Assembly (NCBI RefSeq): GCF_011043625.1
Contig: NZ_JAAKGT010000009.1
Location: 144,149-208,148 of the forward strand
DNA length: 64,000 nt
Direction: 5' to 3'
From: Caulobacter sp. 602-2
GTDB taxonomy: Bacteria; Pseudomonadota; Alphaproteobacteria; Caulobacterales; Caulobacteraceae
Shown: one piece after another, positions 41,840 to 50,708 of the stretch
Layout of the letters: each line of letters starts with the position of its first letter
Position numbering within the stretch: the first letter of the stretch is position 1
The notes under the pieces: generated by a model
What the model was told of the DNA's origin: nothing
Databases searched by the model: none
Seen by the model: the letters and a program-made list of their open reading frames with translations, nothing else
Position numbers and translations under genes: made by a program

Positions 41840-43257
41840 CAGGCGAACCGGCCCTTCAGCATCGCATAGAGGCCGCGGATGGCCTGGGCCTCGCCGCCGC
41901 TGGGACGGCCCGGGGCGCCCTTGGGGTTCCAGGCGAAGATGTCCAGGTGCACCCACGAGCCGGTGGTGGGGGCGAAGCGCTGCAGGAACAGGGCGGCCGT
42001 CACCGAACCGGCCTGGGCCCAGCCGTCGGGATCGTTCTTCAGGTCGGCGACATCGCTTTCCAGCGCCTCGCGATAGCCGTCCCACAGCGGCATGCGCCAG
42101 ACCGGGTCGGCGGCCTTGCGGGCGGACGCCTCGATCTGTCCGGCCAGGGCGTCGTCGGGGGTGTAGAAGGGGATCACCTGCGGCCCCAGGGCGACGCGGG
42201 CCGCGCCCGTCAGCGTGGCCAGATCGATGGTCAGGGCCGGCGACAGCTCGGCCGCGCGGGTCAGGGCGTCGGCCAGGATCAGGCGACCCTCGGCGTCGGT
42301 GTTGCCGACCTCGATGGAAAGACCCGCCCGGCTGTCGAGCACGTCGCCTGGGCGCATGGCGTCGCCGGCGATGGCGTTCTCGACCACCGGAACCAGCACG
42401 ACCAGCCGCACCGGCAGGCGGGCGGCCATCACCATGCGGGCCAGGGCCAGGGCGTGGGCGGCGCCGCCCATGTCCTTCTTCATCAGGCGCATGCCGGCCG
42501 AGGGCTTGATGTCCAGGCCGCCGGTGTCGAACACCACGCCCTTGCCGACGACGGCGACCACCGGATGGGCCTCGTCGCCCCACTGGATCTCCAGCATGCG
42601 CGGGGCGCGCTCGGGCACGGCGGCGCGGCCCACGGCGTGGACTGCCGGATAGTTCTGCTCGAGCAGGTCGTCGCCGACGATCGCCGAGAAGCTGGCGCCG
42701 AACTGTTCGGCGATCTCGCGGGCGATGGTCTCGATCTGGCGCGGACCCATGGCGTTGGCCGGGCTGTTGACCATGTCGCGGGCCAGGGCGCAGGCGTGGG
42801 CGATGGCCTGGATCTCGGCGATGTCGACGCCTTCGGGCGCGACAAGGCGTCGCGCTCCGTCGGCGCCGCGGGCCTTGAAGCGGTCGAAGCGATAGGTGCC
42901 GAGCGCGAAGGCCAGGGCGATCTGGGCGGGGTCCAGCCCCTCGGGCGCGGCGTGCAGGCGATAGTCGCCGGCCGGCAGTCTGGCCGGCAGGGCGCGGAAG
43001 GCCATGGCGTCGGCCTTGCCGCCCTTAAGGCGTTGTCCCAGGCCGAAAAGCACGCGGTCCAGGGCGCCCTCGGGGGTGGGCACGACCACCGTCTGGCCGG
43101 CCTTGGCCGAGAAGTCCGACAGCTGGGCGAAGCCGCGCACGAAGCTTGGCCGGGCGTCGAGGAAGGCCGCCAGCTCGTCCTCCCACAGGGCGTGCACCGG
43201 GATCACGGGACCATCGGTCGCGCCGCGCGAGGACGAGGTGATCAGGGGTTCGGTCAT
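41839..43257 (-). CDS. Leucyl aminopeptidase, M17 family
   Basis: A 472-residue zinc peptidase from ATG 43257. The M17 signature NTDAEGRLILADAL is present, with metal-binding VVGKGVVFDTGGLDIKPSAGMRLMKKDMGGAA before it. It removes N-terminal residues from peptides in the cytosol. It is coupled by a one-base overlap to the NlpC/P60 gene, a pairing that suggests joint peptide and muropeptide turnover. An extension upstream to 43371 looks non-coding. Confidence 0.94.
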   Translation of the reverse strand: MTEPLITSSSRGATDGPVIPVHALWEDELAAFLDARPSFVRGFAQLSDFSAKAGQTVVVPTPEGALDRVLFGLGQRLKGGKADAMAFRALPARLPAGDYRLHAAPEGLDPAQIALAFALGTYRFDRFKARGADGARRLVAPEGVDIAEIQAIAHACALARDMVNSPANAMGPRQIETIAREIAEQFGASFSAIVGDDLLEQNYPAVHAVGRAAVPERAPRMLEIQWGDEAHPVVAVVGKGVVFDTGGLDIKPSAGMRLMKKDMGGAAHALALARMVMAARLPVRLVVLVPVVENAIAGDAMRPGDVLDSRAGLSIEVGNTDAEGRLILADALTRAAELSPALTIDLATLTGAARVALGPQVIPFYTPDDALAGQIEASARKAADPVWRMPLWDGYREALESDVADLKNDPDGWAQAGSVTAALFLQRFAPTTGSWVHLDIFAWNPKGAPGRPSGGEAQAIRGLYAMLKGRFA

Positions 43258-43334
43258 GGGCCGGGGCCTTCGCGAATTTATGCTTAACGATTCCTTGAGG
43301 GGGCCGCGCGATGCTCGGCCGACCTTTCGGAGAC

Positions 43335-44177
43335 ATGCCTTCCATGTGTCGCAAGCCCGCCCTGCTCGCAACCGTCCTGACGCCCATTCTTCTGCTGAGC
43401 GTTCCGGCCCTGGCCGCCGACAAGGGCGACAAGGCGGCGGGCAAGGCCCAGGCCAGCGTCCAGGCGCCCGCCCAGCCGCCCGGTCCGCGCAAGGCCAGCG
43501 CGGCCGAGCGGGCCGAGGCGCGCCGCTTCGACCCCCTGGCCCGCGCCGCCTTCTGGAGCAACGAGTTCGAGTCCGACCCGCGCGACGCCGAGGCGGGCGT
43601 GGCCCTGTCCCAGGCCCTGCGAGGGCTGGGCCGCTATGACGACGCCGCCGCCGCTTCGAGCCGGGTGCTGGTCTCGCATCCCAGCGACGTCGAGGCCCTG
43701 CTGGAGTCGGCCCGGGTGCAGCTGGCGCGCGGCGAGGGCTTCTTCGCCATCGAGCCGGCCAAGACCGCCGCGGCCGCCGCGCCGCGCGACTGGCGCCCGC
43801 AATCCCTGCTGGGCGTGGCGCTGGAGCAGTCCAAGCGCGACGACGAGGCGCTGGCCGCCCACCGCCAGGCCGTGGCCCTGGCCCCCAACGAGGCCGCGCC
43901 GGCCACCAACCTGGCCATGTACCTGGCCGGTCACGGCGACCTGGCCGGAGCCGAGGTCCTGCTGCGCAAGGCCGCCGCCATGCCGTCCTCGACCATCCAG
44001 GTCCGCCAGAACCTGGCCCTGGTGGTCGGCCTGCAGGGCCGCGTCGACGAGGCCGAAAAGCTGGCCCGCCAGGACCTGCCGCCGCAGATGGTCGACAACA
44101 ACCTGGCCTGGCTGCGAGCGGCCCTTGGCCAGGGCCAGGCCACCCGCACCTGGGGCGCGGTCAAGGCCGGAGGCTGA
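43335..44177 (+). CDS. TadD-like tetratricopeptide repeat protein
   Basis: ATG 43335 is preferred over 43311 because GGAG precedes it closely and a signal follows (MCRKPALLATVLTPILLLSVPALA). The mature protein has about five TPR units, including ALSQALRGLGRYDDAAAASSRVLVSHPSD. It ends with the TadD pattern VRQNLALVVGLQGRVDEAEKLARQDLPPQMVDNNLAWL. TadD proteins are lipoproteins or periplasmic factors of Flp pilus assembly. No other tad/cpa gene is near, so this is a stand-alone copy. Confidence 0.78.
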   Translation: MPSMCRKPALLATVLTPILLLSVPALAADKGDKAAGKAQASVQAPAQPPGPRKASAAERAEARRFDPLARAAFWSNEFESDPRDAEAGVALSQALRGLGRYDDAAAASSRVLVSHPSDVEALLESARVQLARGEGFFAIEPAKTAAAAAPRDWRPQSLLGVALEQSKRDDEALAAHRQAVALAPNEAAPATNLAMYLAGHGDLAGAEVLLRKAAAMPSSTIQVRQNLALVVGLQGRVDEAEKLARQDLPPQMVDNNLAWLRAALGQGQATRTWGAVKAGG

Positions 44178-44313
44178 GGATCGGTCCCACGGGGCCTGCC
44201 CCCGGGGCGTGCAACCGGAAAAAGAACGCCGCGCGCCAATCCATCGATCGTTGATATTCGAACGCTGCTCTCTATTGTCCGGGCGACTGCTTTGCTGCCG
44301 GGGGGGAGTGGGT

Positions 44314-46410
44314 ATGCGTGCGATCCTTGTCGCCGTTCTGGGTCTTGTGAGCCTTGGCGCCGGGGCGGCTCGCGCGCAGACCGTGACCCTGGACTGGACC
44401 GTCGCCGACCGCTTCCGGGTGTTCCGCGCCGCCGCGCCGCCGACGACCCTGAGCGCCGACCCCGGACTGAGCGCCGCCGACGCCTTCCTCGAAGGGCTGC
44501 GAGGGACGCGGGACAAGGCGGACGGACCCTTTCCGGAAAGCGCGTCCTACGAACGGATCGTCGCTTTCCTGGGCCGCAAGGTCGAGGACGGCGGTCCGAT
44601 GAACGGGCTGCAGCCCTTCGAGGCCACGCGGTGGCAGGGCGCGGGGCCTGGCCGCCGGGCCGACGGCCTGACGCTGCAGCGTCCCGCCGCCGAGCGGGGC
44701 TACGAGCCGGGCTATCTCTATCCCAAGGCCTATGCGGCGCGGGTGTGGGTGGTCGGCGGATCCGGTGCCGACACCTGCGACTGGACGCTGGCCGGAACCG
44801 GCTCGACGCTCTCGCTGCCTTGCGACCGCGCAGTGCTGGCGCCCGTCGCGGCGGCCCCGGACCATCAGGGCGGGGTGGCCCGGGTGACGGTCGCGATGAC
44901 CCGGAACGGGGCGGCGGCGGGCGGCGGCGAGGCGTCGATCCAGATCCGCGATCGGCTGGTCATCGGCCTGGGCGACTCCTACGCGTCGGGCGAGGGCAAT
45001 CCCGATCAGCCGCAGGCGTTTCCCGCCGATTTCCAGACCTCGATCCACGACTACTGGACCGCCAGCTCGGACCCCTATGATCGCTGGTGGCGGGTCGGGG
45101 CGGTGCTGCGCACCATCCGCCCGGCGCGGTGGTGGGATCCGATCTGCCACCGCTCGCTCTATTCGCAGCAGGCGGCCGCCGCCTTCATCTATGCGGCCGA
45201 GCATCCCAAAGAGGCGGTGACCTTCGCCTCGTTCGCCTGCAGCGGCGCCGAGGTGCTGGACGGCGTGATCGCCAGCCAGCAGAACCCTCCGGGGGTGGCC
45301 GACTTCGGGGCGCCCGAAACCAAGCCGTCCTTCAAGCTGAAGGCGCAGATCGACCAGGTGCTGGAGCTGATCTGCGACGGCCCCCTGCACAAGGATGCCG
45401 AAACGGCCGTCATCGAGGTGAGCGGCCTGGCCGCGGCGCTGAAGCTGGAGCCCGACCAGCGGGCCGCCTACGCCAGGACGGCGACCCGCAAGGCGGCCAG
45501 GTGCGCGAAGGCCGACTTTCAGCTGCGCAAGCCCGACATCGTCCTGATGTCGATCGGCGGCAACGACATCGGTTTCGCCGGCGCGGTCAAGAACGCCCTG
45601 CTGCCGACCCAGGCCAGCGACCCCATCGGCCAGCTGGTGCTGGCGCGGGTGCGCTCGGGTATCGGCGTCACCCCCACCTACGTGGCCCATCGCAAGATCA
45701 TGTTCGACCTGCCGCGGGTCTATCCGGTGATGCGGGGCCTGATGGCGGGGGTCGCGCCCGAGGGAACCATCGTCATCCAGACCCCCTATCCCAACCCGCT
45801 CTATCGGGACGGGGCCGAGCGACGCTTCTGCCATGGACTGCTGGACAACCAGCTGTTCACGTCGATGAACGGCATGTTCCCCGACCACAAGATCAAGCCG
45901 GAGAACCGCTGGCGCATCGGGATCGACGAGACCGAGGGGCGCGAGGTCTACGAGTCGCTGTTCACGCCGCTGAACCTGGCCGTGGCGACCAACGCCTCGA
46001 ACGGGGGATGGCGGGCCGTGCAGTACGGCGAGGCCTTCACCGGGCGCGGCTGGTGCGCGGGCGACGACGCCGAACGGCGGACCTTCGCCTTCCCGGCCAT
46101 GGCGATGGAAACCGAAGGCAAGGCCGTGGGCACGTGGGGCTGGGCGCCGTTCAATCCGGGGGAATGGGACCCCTACAAGCCGCGCACGCGGCTGTTTCGG
46201 ACCTCGAACGACGTCGTCCTCACCCAGATCGGATCGAGCGAGCCGTTCGCCAAGCTGATGGTCAACCTGGGCAACCGCTCGTTCTTCGCCAGCTCGGGGA
46301 TCTTTCACCCCACCGCCCAGGCCCATGTGATCATCGGCCTGAAGGTCGCGCGCGAGATGGAGAGCGCCCTGGCCGAGCCCGCGCCGCGCAGGCCCGGCCT
46401 GGCGCCCTGA
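44314..46410 (+). CDS. Large exported SGNH/GDSL hydrolase
   Basis: A 698-residue protein from ATG 44314 after a GGGGGGAG ribosome site. The signal peptide ends at about residue 21 (GAARAQ). Residues 25-210 are a beta-rich N-terminal region. The SGNH domain starts with GLGDSYASGEG (Ser222), has block III GGNDIGFAGA and the terminal catalytic His in HPTAQAH. SGNH enzymes are esterases or deacylases on lipids or polysaccharides. It is much longer than typical members owing to the N-terminal domain and inserts. Confidence 0.85.
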   Translation: MRAILVAVLGLVSLGAGAARAQTVTLDWTVADRFRVFRAAAPPTTLSADPGLSAADAFLEGLRGTRDKADGPFPESASYERIVAFLGRKVEDGGPMNGLQPFEATRWQGAGPGRRADGLTLQRPAAERGYEPGYLYPKAYAARVWVVGGSGADTCDWTLAGTGSTLSLPCDRAVLAPVAAAPDHQGGVARVTVAMTRNGAAAGGGEASIQIRDRLVIGLGDSYASGEGNPDQPQAFPADFQTSIHDYWTASSDPYDRWWRVGAVLRTIRPARWWDPICHRSLYSQQAAAAFIYAAEHPKEAVTFASFACSGAEVLDGVIASQQNPPGVADFGAPETKPSFKLKAQIDQVLELICDGPLHKDAETAVIEVSGLAAALKLEPDQRAAYARTATRKAARCAKADFQLRKPDIVLMSIGGNDIGFAGAVKNALLPTQASDPIGQLVLARVRSGIGVTPTYVAHRKIMFDLPRVYPVMRGLMAGVAPEGTIVIQTPYPNPLYRDGAERRFCHGLLDNQLFTSMNGMFPDHKIKPENRWRIGIDETEGREVYESLFTPLNLAVATNASNGGWRAVQYGEAFTGRGWCAGDDAERRTFAFPAMAMETEGKAVGTWGWAPFNPGEWDPYKPRTRLFRTSNDVVLTQIGSSEPFAKLMVNLGNRSFFASSGIFHPTAQAHVIIGLKVAREMESALAEPAPRRPGLAP

Positions 46411-46418
46411 GGCCGCCA

Positions 46419-46628
46419 GCCTAGGGTCTGGAGACTCAATTGGCGTGCAAAGAAACGTGTCATCCCGGCCGGAGGAGCGCGTCAGCGATCCGTAGAGCCG
46501 GGATCTCCCACGTCGGCAGGTTCGAAAACTGTGGGAGATCCCGGCGCTCCGCTGCGCTGCGGCCGGGATGACAACTGCTATAAGCTATTGAAACAGATAA
46601 CCCATTGCCCTCGGCCAATTGAGTACCG
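46419..46628 (-). repeat. ~205-bp interspersed repeat, copy B
   Basis: The inverse of 14232-14438, from GCCTAGGGTCTGG to GAGTACCG. It carries the same long hairpin with TCCCACGTCGGCAGGTTCG at its loop. It starts nine bases after the SGNH hydrolase stop and ends five bases before the NUDIX stop, so it fills a convergent intergenic gap. Confidence 0.88.
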
Positions 46629-46632
46629 GCCG

Positions 46633-47220
46633 CTACCCCGCCGGAAACAGCCGCAGGGCCGCGTACTGCAGCAGCATGATCGTCTTGGCGTCGCGGATGG
46701 CGCCGGAGTCGATCATCGCCAGGGCCTCCTCGATCGTCGCCTCCTGCACGGCGATGTCCTCGCCCTCGTCGGCCTCGCCGCCGCCGGCCGACACCCGGTC
46801 GCCCGGGCCGTATTCGCCGACGAAGAAGTGCAGGCGCTCGGTCACCGAGCCGGGGCTCATGAAGGCGTCGAAGATCTTGCGCACGGCCTTCACCCGAAAG
46901 CCGGTCTCCTCCTCGACCTCGGCGCGGATGCGGGCCTCGGGCTCGGCGTCGTCGAGCAGCCCGGCCGGCGCCTCGATCAGCAGGTCGTCGTGGCCGTTGA
47001 CGAAGGCCGGATAGCGGAACTGGCTGACCAGCACGACGGTCCGCCGGGCCGGATCATAGAGCAGGATCGTCGCGCCGTTGCCCCGGTCGTAGGTCTCGCG
47101 CGACTGGCGCTGCCAGGTCCCGTCGGCGCGCAGGTACGAGAAGGTGGTCTTCTTCAGCGTGTACCAGTCGTCGGACAGGACGGTGACCTCCTCGACGCGG
47201 ACGCGGTCGGCGATGGACAT
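46633..47220 (-). CDS. NUDIX hydrolase, GDP-mannose/ADP-sugar pyrophosphatase type
   Basis: A 195-residue protein with the Nudix box GLLDDAEPEARIRAEVEEETGF. The segments SQFRYPA (before the box) and FMSPGSVTERLHFFVGEY (after it) place it with NudK and ADP-ribose pyrophosphatases. It hydrolyses nucleoside diphosphate sugars. It is divergent from the DeoR gene; phased repeats between them suggest common control. Confidence 0.88.
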   Translation of the reverse strand: MSIADRVRVEEVTVLSDDWYTLKKTTFSYLRADGTWQRQSRETYDRGNGATILLYDPARRTVVLVSQFRYPAFVNGHDDLLIEAPAGLLDDAEPEARIRAEVEEETGFRVKAVRKIFDAFMSPGSVTERLHFFVGEYGPGDRVSAGGGEADEGEDIAVQEATIEEALAMIDSGAIRDAKTIMLLQYAALRLFPAG

Positions 47221-47255
47221 GGCGGAAACTCCGGAGGCCTGGATCGGCGCCTAAA

Positions 47256-47293
47256 TTCGTGCAATATCGTGCGGAGTCAAGAAGGTTCGTGCA
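47256..47293. promoter_or_regulatory. Phased TCGTGC repeats between NUDIX and DeoR genes
   Basis: TCGTGC occurs at 47257-47262, 47267-47272 and 47287-47292, that is, at 10- and 20-base steps on the same helical face. The first and third are within the identical octamer TTCGTGCA. The last ends four bases before the DeoR ATG. DeoR-family repressors commonly bind such direct-repeat arrays. Confidence 0.65.
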
Positions 47294-47296
47294 GTC

Positions 47297-48055
47297 ATGC
47301 TGACATCCGAGCGCAAGGCGCTGATCCTGCGGGTGCTGGGCCGGGACGGCCGGCTGGTCGCCAAGCCGTTCAGCCAGGAGCTGGGCGTTTCGGAGGACAC
47401 CATCCGCCGCGACCTGCGCGAGCTGGCGGCCGAGGGGCTGCTGCAGCGGGTGCACGGCGGCGCGCTGCCGGCCTCGCCGGCCACCGCCGCGTTCGGCGTG
47501 CGCGAGGGGCGGGCGACGGCGCAGAAGGTCCGGCTGGCGCGGGTGGCGGCGCGCCTGATCCAGCCCGGCCAGATCGTCTTTCTCGACGGCGGCACCACCA
47601 ATGTGCAGCTGGCGCGCGGCCTGCCGGCCGACCTGCGCGCGACCATCGTCACCCACAGCCCCAGCATCGCCGTCGAACTGGCCGGCCATCCCGGCGTCGA
47701 GGTCGAGCTGGTCGGCGGGCGGCTGTTCAAGCACTCGATCGTCGCGGTCGGCGCGGCGGCGGCCGAGGCGATCGCGCGCGTGCGGGTCGACCTCTTCTTC
47801 ATGGGCGCCACCGGCCTGCACCCCGAGACCGGCGTCACCACCGGCGACCCCGAGGAGGCGGCGATCAAGCGGCTGATCGCCCGCCAGTCGGCCGAGACCG
47901 TGGTCCTGGCCACGCGCGACAAGCTGGGCGCGGCCTCGCCCTACGCGATCCTGCCGCTGGCCGAGGTGGGCGCGGTGGTGGTCGAGCCGGACCTGCCGCA
48001 GGAGGCGCTGGCGCCGCTGCGGGCGGCGGGCGTGCGCGTGATCGAGGCCGGCTGA
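47297..48055 (+). CDS. DeoR/GlpR family transcriptional regulator
   Basis: A 252-residue regulator from ATG 47297. The N-terminal HTH reads FSQELGVSEDTIRRDLRELAAEGLLQRVHGGAL, the DeoR signature. The sensor domain has FLDGGTTNVQLARGLP and FFMGATGLHPETGVTT, typical of sugar-phosphate binding. No Shine-Dalgarno is visible before the ATG, and the operator-like repeats run right up to it, so the transcript could be leaderless. It probably represses itself and the divergent NUDIX gene. Confidence 0.92.
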   Translation: MLTSERKALILRVLGRDGRLVAKPFSQELGVSEDTIRRDLRELAAEGLLQRVHGGALPASPATAAFGVREGRATAQKVRLARVAARLIQPGQIVFLDGGTTNVQLARGLPADLRATIVTHSPSIAVELAGHPGVEVELVGGRLFKHSIVAVGAAAAEAIARVRVDLFFMGATGLHPETGVTTGDPEEAAIKRLIARQSAETVVLATRDKLGAASPYAILPLAEVGAVVVEPDLPQEALAPLRAAGVRVIEAG

Positions 48056-48139
48056 CCCGGATCGGGATTCAGCAATTTCCACCGCGCTTCTCCCGCGCAG
48101 GCGGGGAAGTGGGGATCTGGCGGCGCTGGGGGATGACGT

Positions 48140-49780
48140 CTAGGCCAGCCGCAGGGACGCCGGCTGCTCGGCGGGCAGTTCCGCCTGCGCCTCGACGACG
48201 AAGCGGCTGCCCCGGCCGGGCGTGCTGTCGACCTGGATCGTTCCGCCCATGGTCTCGACGATCTGGCGGGTGATGCTGAGGCCAAGCCCGGTGCCGCCCT
48301 CGTGGCGCGCGGCCTCGCCCACCTGCTCGAACGGCCGGAAGATGGCGTCCAGCTGGTCGGCCGCGATGCCGACACCGGTGTCCTCGACCGCGAAGCGAAG
48401 ACGCGCCGCCTGGCCTTGGCCGCCCTCCAGGCGCTCGACCCGCAGGGCGACGCGGCCCGCGTCGGTGAACTTCACCGCGTTGCCCAGCAGGTTGATCAGC
48501 ACCTGCCGCAGCCGCTTGGGGTCGGCGACGATCTGCGTGGGGACCTCCGGCGCCAGGGCGACGGCGAAGTCCAGGCCCTTCTCCTCGGCGCGCAGTCGGA
48601 ACATCTGGTCCAGCTCGGCCAGGCAGGCGGCGAGGTCGAAGGCGACCGGCTGCAGGTCGAGCTTGCCGGCCTCGATCTTGGCCAGATCGAGGATGTCGGT
48701 GATCACCGCCAGCAGGTGCTCGCCGCTGGAGCGGATGGCGTCGACGGCCGTACGCTGCTTGGGATCCAGATTGCCCCGGCTGAGCCAGTAGCTGTAGCCG
48801 ATCACCGCGTTCAGCGGCGTGCGCAGCTCGTGGCTCATGTGGCTGAGGAACTGCGACTTGGCGGCGTTGGCGGTCTCGGCGGCGATGCGGGCGTCCGACA
48901 GGGCGCGGGCTTCCTCCGCCTGCTGGCGCTGGCGGGTCTCGAACTCGCGGCGCATGCGCAGAAGGCGGTGCGCCAGGAAGGCGCCGATCATCAGCAGCCA
49001 GACGCTCAGGATGATCAGGTACCACTGCTCGTCCGACAGCTGGACGCCCTCGACGCGCACCTGGTCCATCGACGCGGCCAGCGAGCCGGGCGGGGCGCCG
49101 CTGACGGCGACGGCGATCGAGCGGACGTCGGAGAACTCGGGCGTGATGTCGCGCCGCGACACGCCGTGGCTGGCCAGCCACCATTGCTCGGGCTCCAGCC
49201 GGTCGAGCGGCAGGACGATGGTGTTGGCGCCGGGAGACACCGAGACCTCGGCGGCCAGCGGCAGGTCCTCGGCCTTGCCGCGCAGGGCGGCCGGCGGCGC
49301 GGTCTTGACCAGCACCTTCAGCTGGTCGGCCTGGCCGCTCCAGTTCAGGCGCACGGTCAGGGTCTGGTAGCGCGAGAAGTCCAGGCCGCGGGCGCGCGAG
49401 CCCAGGTTCAGCTGCAGGCCGTAACCGCAATAGGTGTAGGTCGCGCCGGCGCGGATCTCGCACGACCAGGCCATCGGCCGGCTGGGGTCGGGGGTCACGG
49501 TCGAGCGGCCGCCGCTCTCGCCGTCGGCGAAGGCGTAGCCGGCGAACTGCGGCGATCCGGGGGTCAGCTCCAGCGCCTGGCGGGTGAGGGCGCTCTTGCC
49601 CAGCACGGCGGCGAAGGTGACCAGCACCAGCAGGAAGATGACGGCCTCGACCTTGAGGTCGCCATAGCGCAGCCAGCCGGCGTCGTTCTCGTTCGACGCG
49701 GCCGTAGAGGCGGCCCTGCGTTCGAGAAGACGGGACAAGCGCTGCGGCAAGAGACGCTCCTGAAAGGCCTTGGCGGCCAC
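48140..49780 (-). CDS. Membrane sensor histidine kinase
   Basis: A 546-residue kinase. TM helices lie at about 46-64 and 254-272, bounding a roughly 190-residue periplasmic domain that is beta-rich with a carbohydrate-binding-like look (WSCEIRAGATYTYCGYGLQLNLG). A coiled coil follows (RREFETRQRQQAEEARALSDARIAAE). The HisKA box is SHELRTPLNAVIGYSYWL with His317, and the HATPase has GNAVKFTDAG, DTGVGI and GGTGLGLSI. No receiver domain and no adjacent response regulator. It probably senses an envelope signal. Confidence 0.92.
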   Translation of the reverse strand: MAAKAFQERLLPQRLSRLLERRAASTAASNENDAGWLRYGDLKVEAVIFLLVLVTFAAVLGKSALTRQALELTPGSPQFAGYAFADGESGGRSTVTPDPSRPMAWSCEIRAGATYTYCGYGLQLNLGSRARGLDFSRYQTLTVRLNWSGQADQLKVLVKTAPPAALRGKAEDLPLAAEVSVSPGANTIVLPLDRLEPEQWWLASHGVSRRDITPEFSDVRSIAVAVSGAPPGSLAASMDQVRVEGVQLSDEQWYLIILSVWLLMIGAFLAHRLLRMRREFETRQRQQAEEARALSDARIAAETANAAKSQFLSHMSHELRTPLNAVIGYSYWLSRGNLDPKQRTAVDAIRSSGEHLLAVITDILDLAKIEAGKLDLQPVAFDLAACLAELDQMFRLRAEEKGLDFAVALAPEVPTQIVADPKRLRQVLINLLGNAVKFTDAGRVALRVERLEGGQGQAARLRFAVEDTGVGIAADQLDAIFRPFEQVGEAARHEGGTGLGLSITRQIVETMGGTIQVDSTPGRGSRFVVEAQAELPAEQPASLRLA

Positions 49781-49957
49781 GGGGATGGCGAGGAGCGGCG
49801 ACCCTATGCGGTCATGTTTGATCGCCGTTTAACAGCGGACGAAATTTCTTGCCGAACCGTCGCGAATTGTCGGGGCCTGCGTCTTTGACGTGTCGCGACG
49901 ACATGGTTCAACTGTCCGTGGGTCTTGGCCTTAGGCCCGTTCGCAGGGAGCCGCCGC

Positions 49958-50704
49958 ATGTCCGTTCGTCGCCAGCTTGTCGCCGCCGCCGCCCTGGCCG
50001 GGTTGATCGCCGGGGGCGCCGTCGCGCCGGCGCTGGCCCAGATCCCGGGGAATCTGCGCGACCTGGTGGGCGCCCGCGCCGCCGGCGGCGAAAGCGAGCT
50101 GCAGGCCCGCGGCTACGAACTGGACCACGTGGACGAAGGCGGCTCGGCCAAGTTCGGCTACTGGCGGCGGGGCGACCAGTGCGTGCAGGTCACCACGCGC
50201 GACGGCCGCTACCTGACCATCGTCGAGGCCCGCAGCATGTGCCGCAAGAAGAGCTCGGGTCCCGACGCCTCGGCGGTGGCGGCGGGCGTGGCCATCGTCG
50301 GCCTGGCCGCCGCCCTGGCGGCCCACAAGAAGAACCACGACAACGCCGACCGCGATCACGACGCCGAGTACGAGCGTGGCTACCAGGCCGCCCTCTACGG
50401 CTCGGACTATGACGACCGCCACGAGAGCGAGGGCTATCACGAGGGCTATCTGGCCGGGCAGTCCGAGCGCGACAATCGCCGCTTCTCCAATTCCCGCTAC
50501 GTGCGCAGCGCCCCGCGCGCGGCCCAGGACGCCTGCTCGCGCCGGGCCGACGAGTACCAGAGCCGTCCCTACGGCAGCAGCGTGCCGATCAGCGTGCGCG
50601 ACCTTGGCCGCGGCGACTGGGAGCTGACGATGGCCACCGGTTCGTACCGCTCGCGCTGCACGGTCTCGTCCGACGGCCAGGTGCGGGCGATGAACCCCTA
50701 CTGA
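49958..50704 (+). CDS. Exported protein with glycine zipper-like and Gly-Tyr segments
   Basis: A 248-residue protein from ATG 49958 with a Sec signal ending PALAQ. The first domain (residues 26-90) has RGYELDHVDEGGSAKFGYWRRGDQCV and a later RSMCRKK, two cysteines that may pair. A short hydrophobic stretch (AAGVAIVGLAAALAAH) is followed by an acidic, Tyr/Gly-rich region (YERGYQAALYGSDYDD, GYHEGYLAGQ), then a C-terminal domain with another cysteine pair (DACSRR, SRCTVS). Not assigned to a family. Confidence 0.75.
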   Translation: MSVRRQLVAAAALAGLIAGGAVAPALAQIPGNLRDLVGARAAGGESELQARGYELDHVDEGGSAKFGYWRRGDQCVQVTTRDGRYLTIVEARSMCRKKSSGPDASAVAAGVAIVGLAAALAAHKKNHDNADRDHDAEYERGYQAALYGSDYDDRHESEGYHEGYLAGQSERDNRRFSNSRYVRSAPRAAQDACSRRADEYQSRPYGSSVPISVRDLGRGDWELTMATGSYRSRCTVSSDGQVRAMNPY

Positions 50705-50708
50705 GCGC

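Noticed and set aside
43280..43300. Possible CtrA half-site (TTAACGAT)
   Set aside because: Only one half matches and the second TTAA is not at the required spacing. Single halves are frequent by chance.
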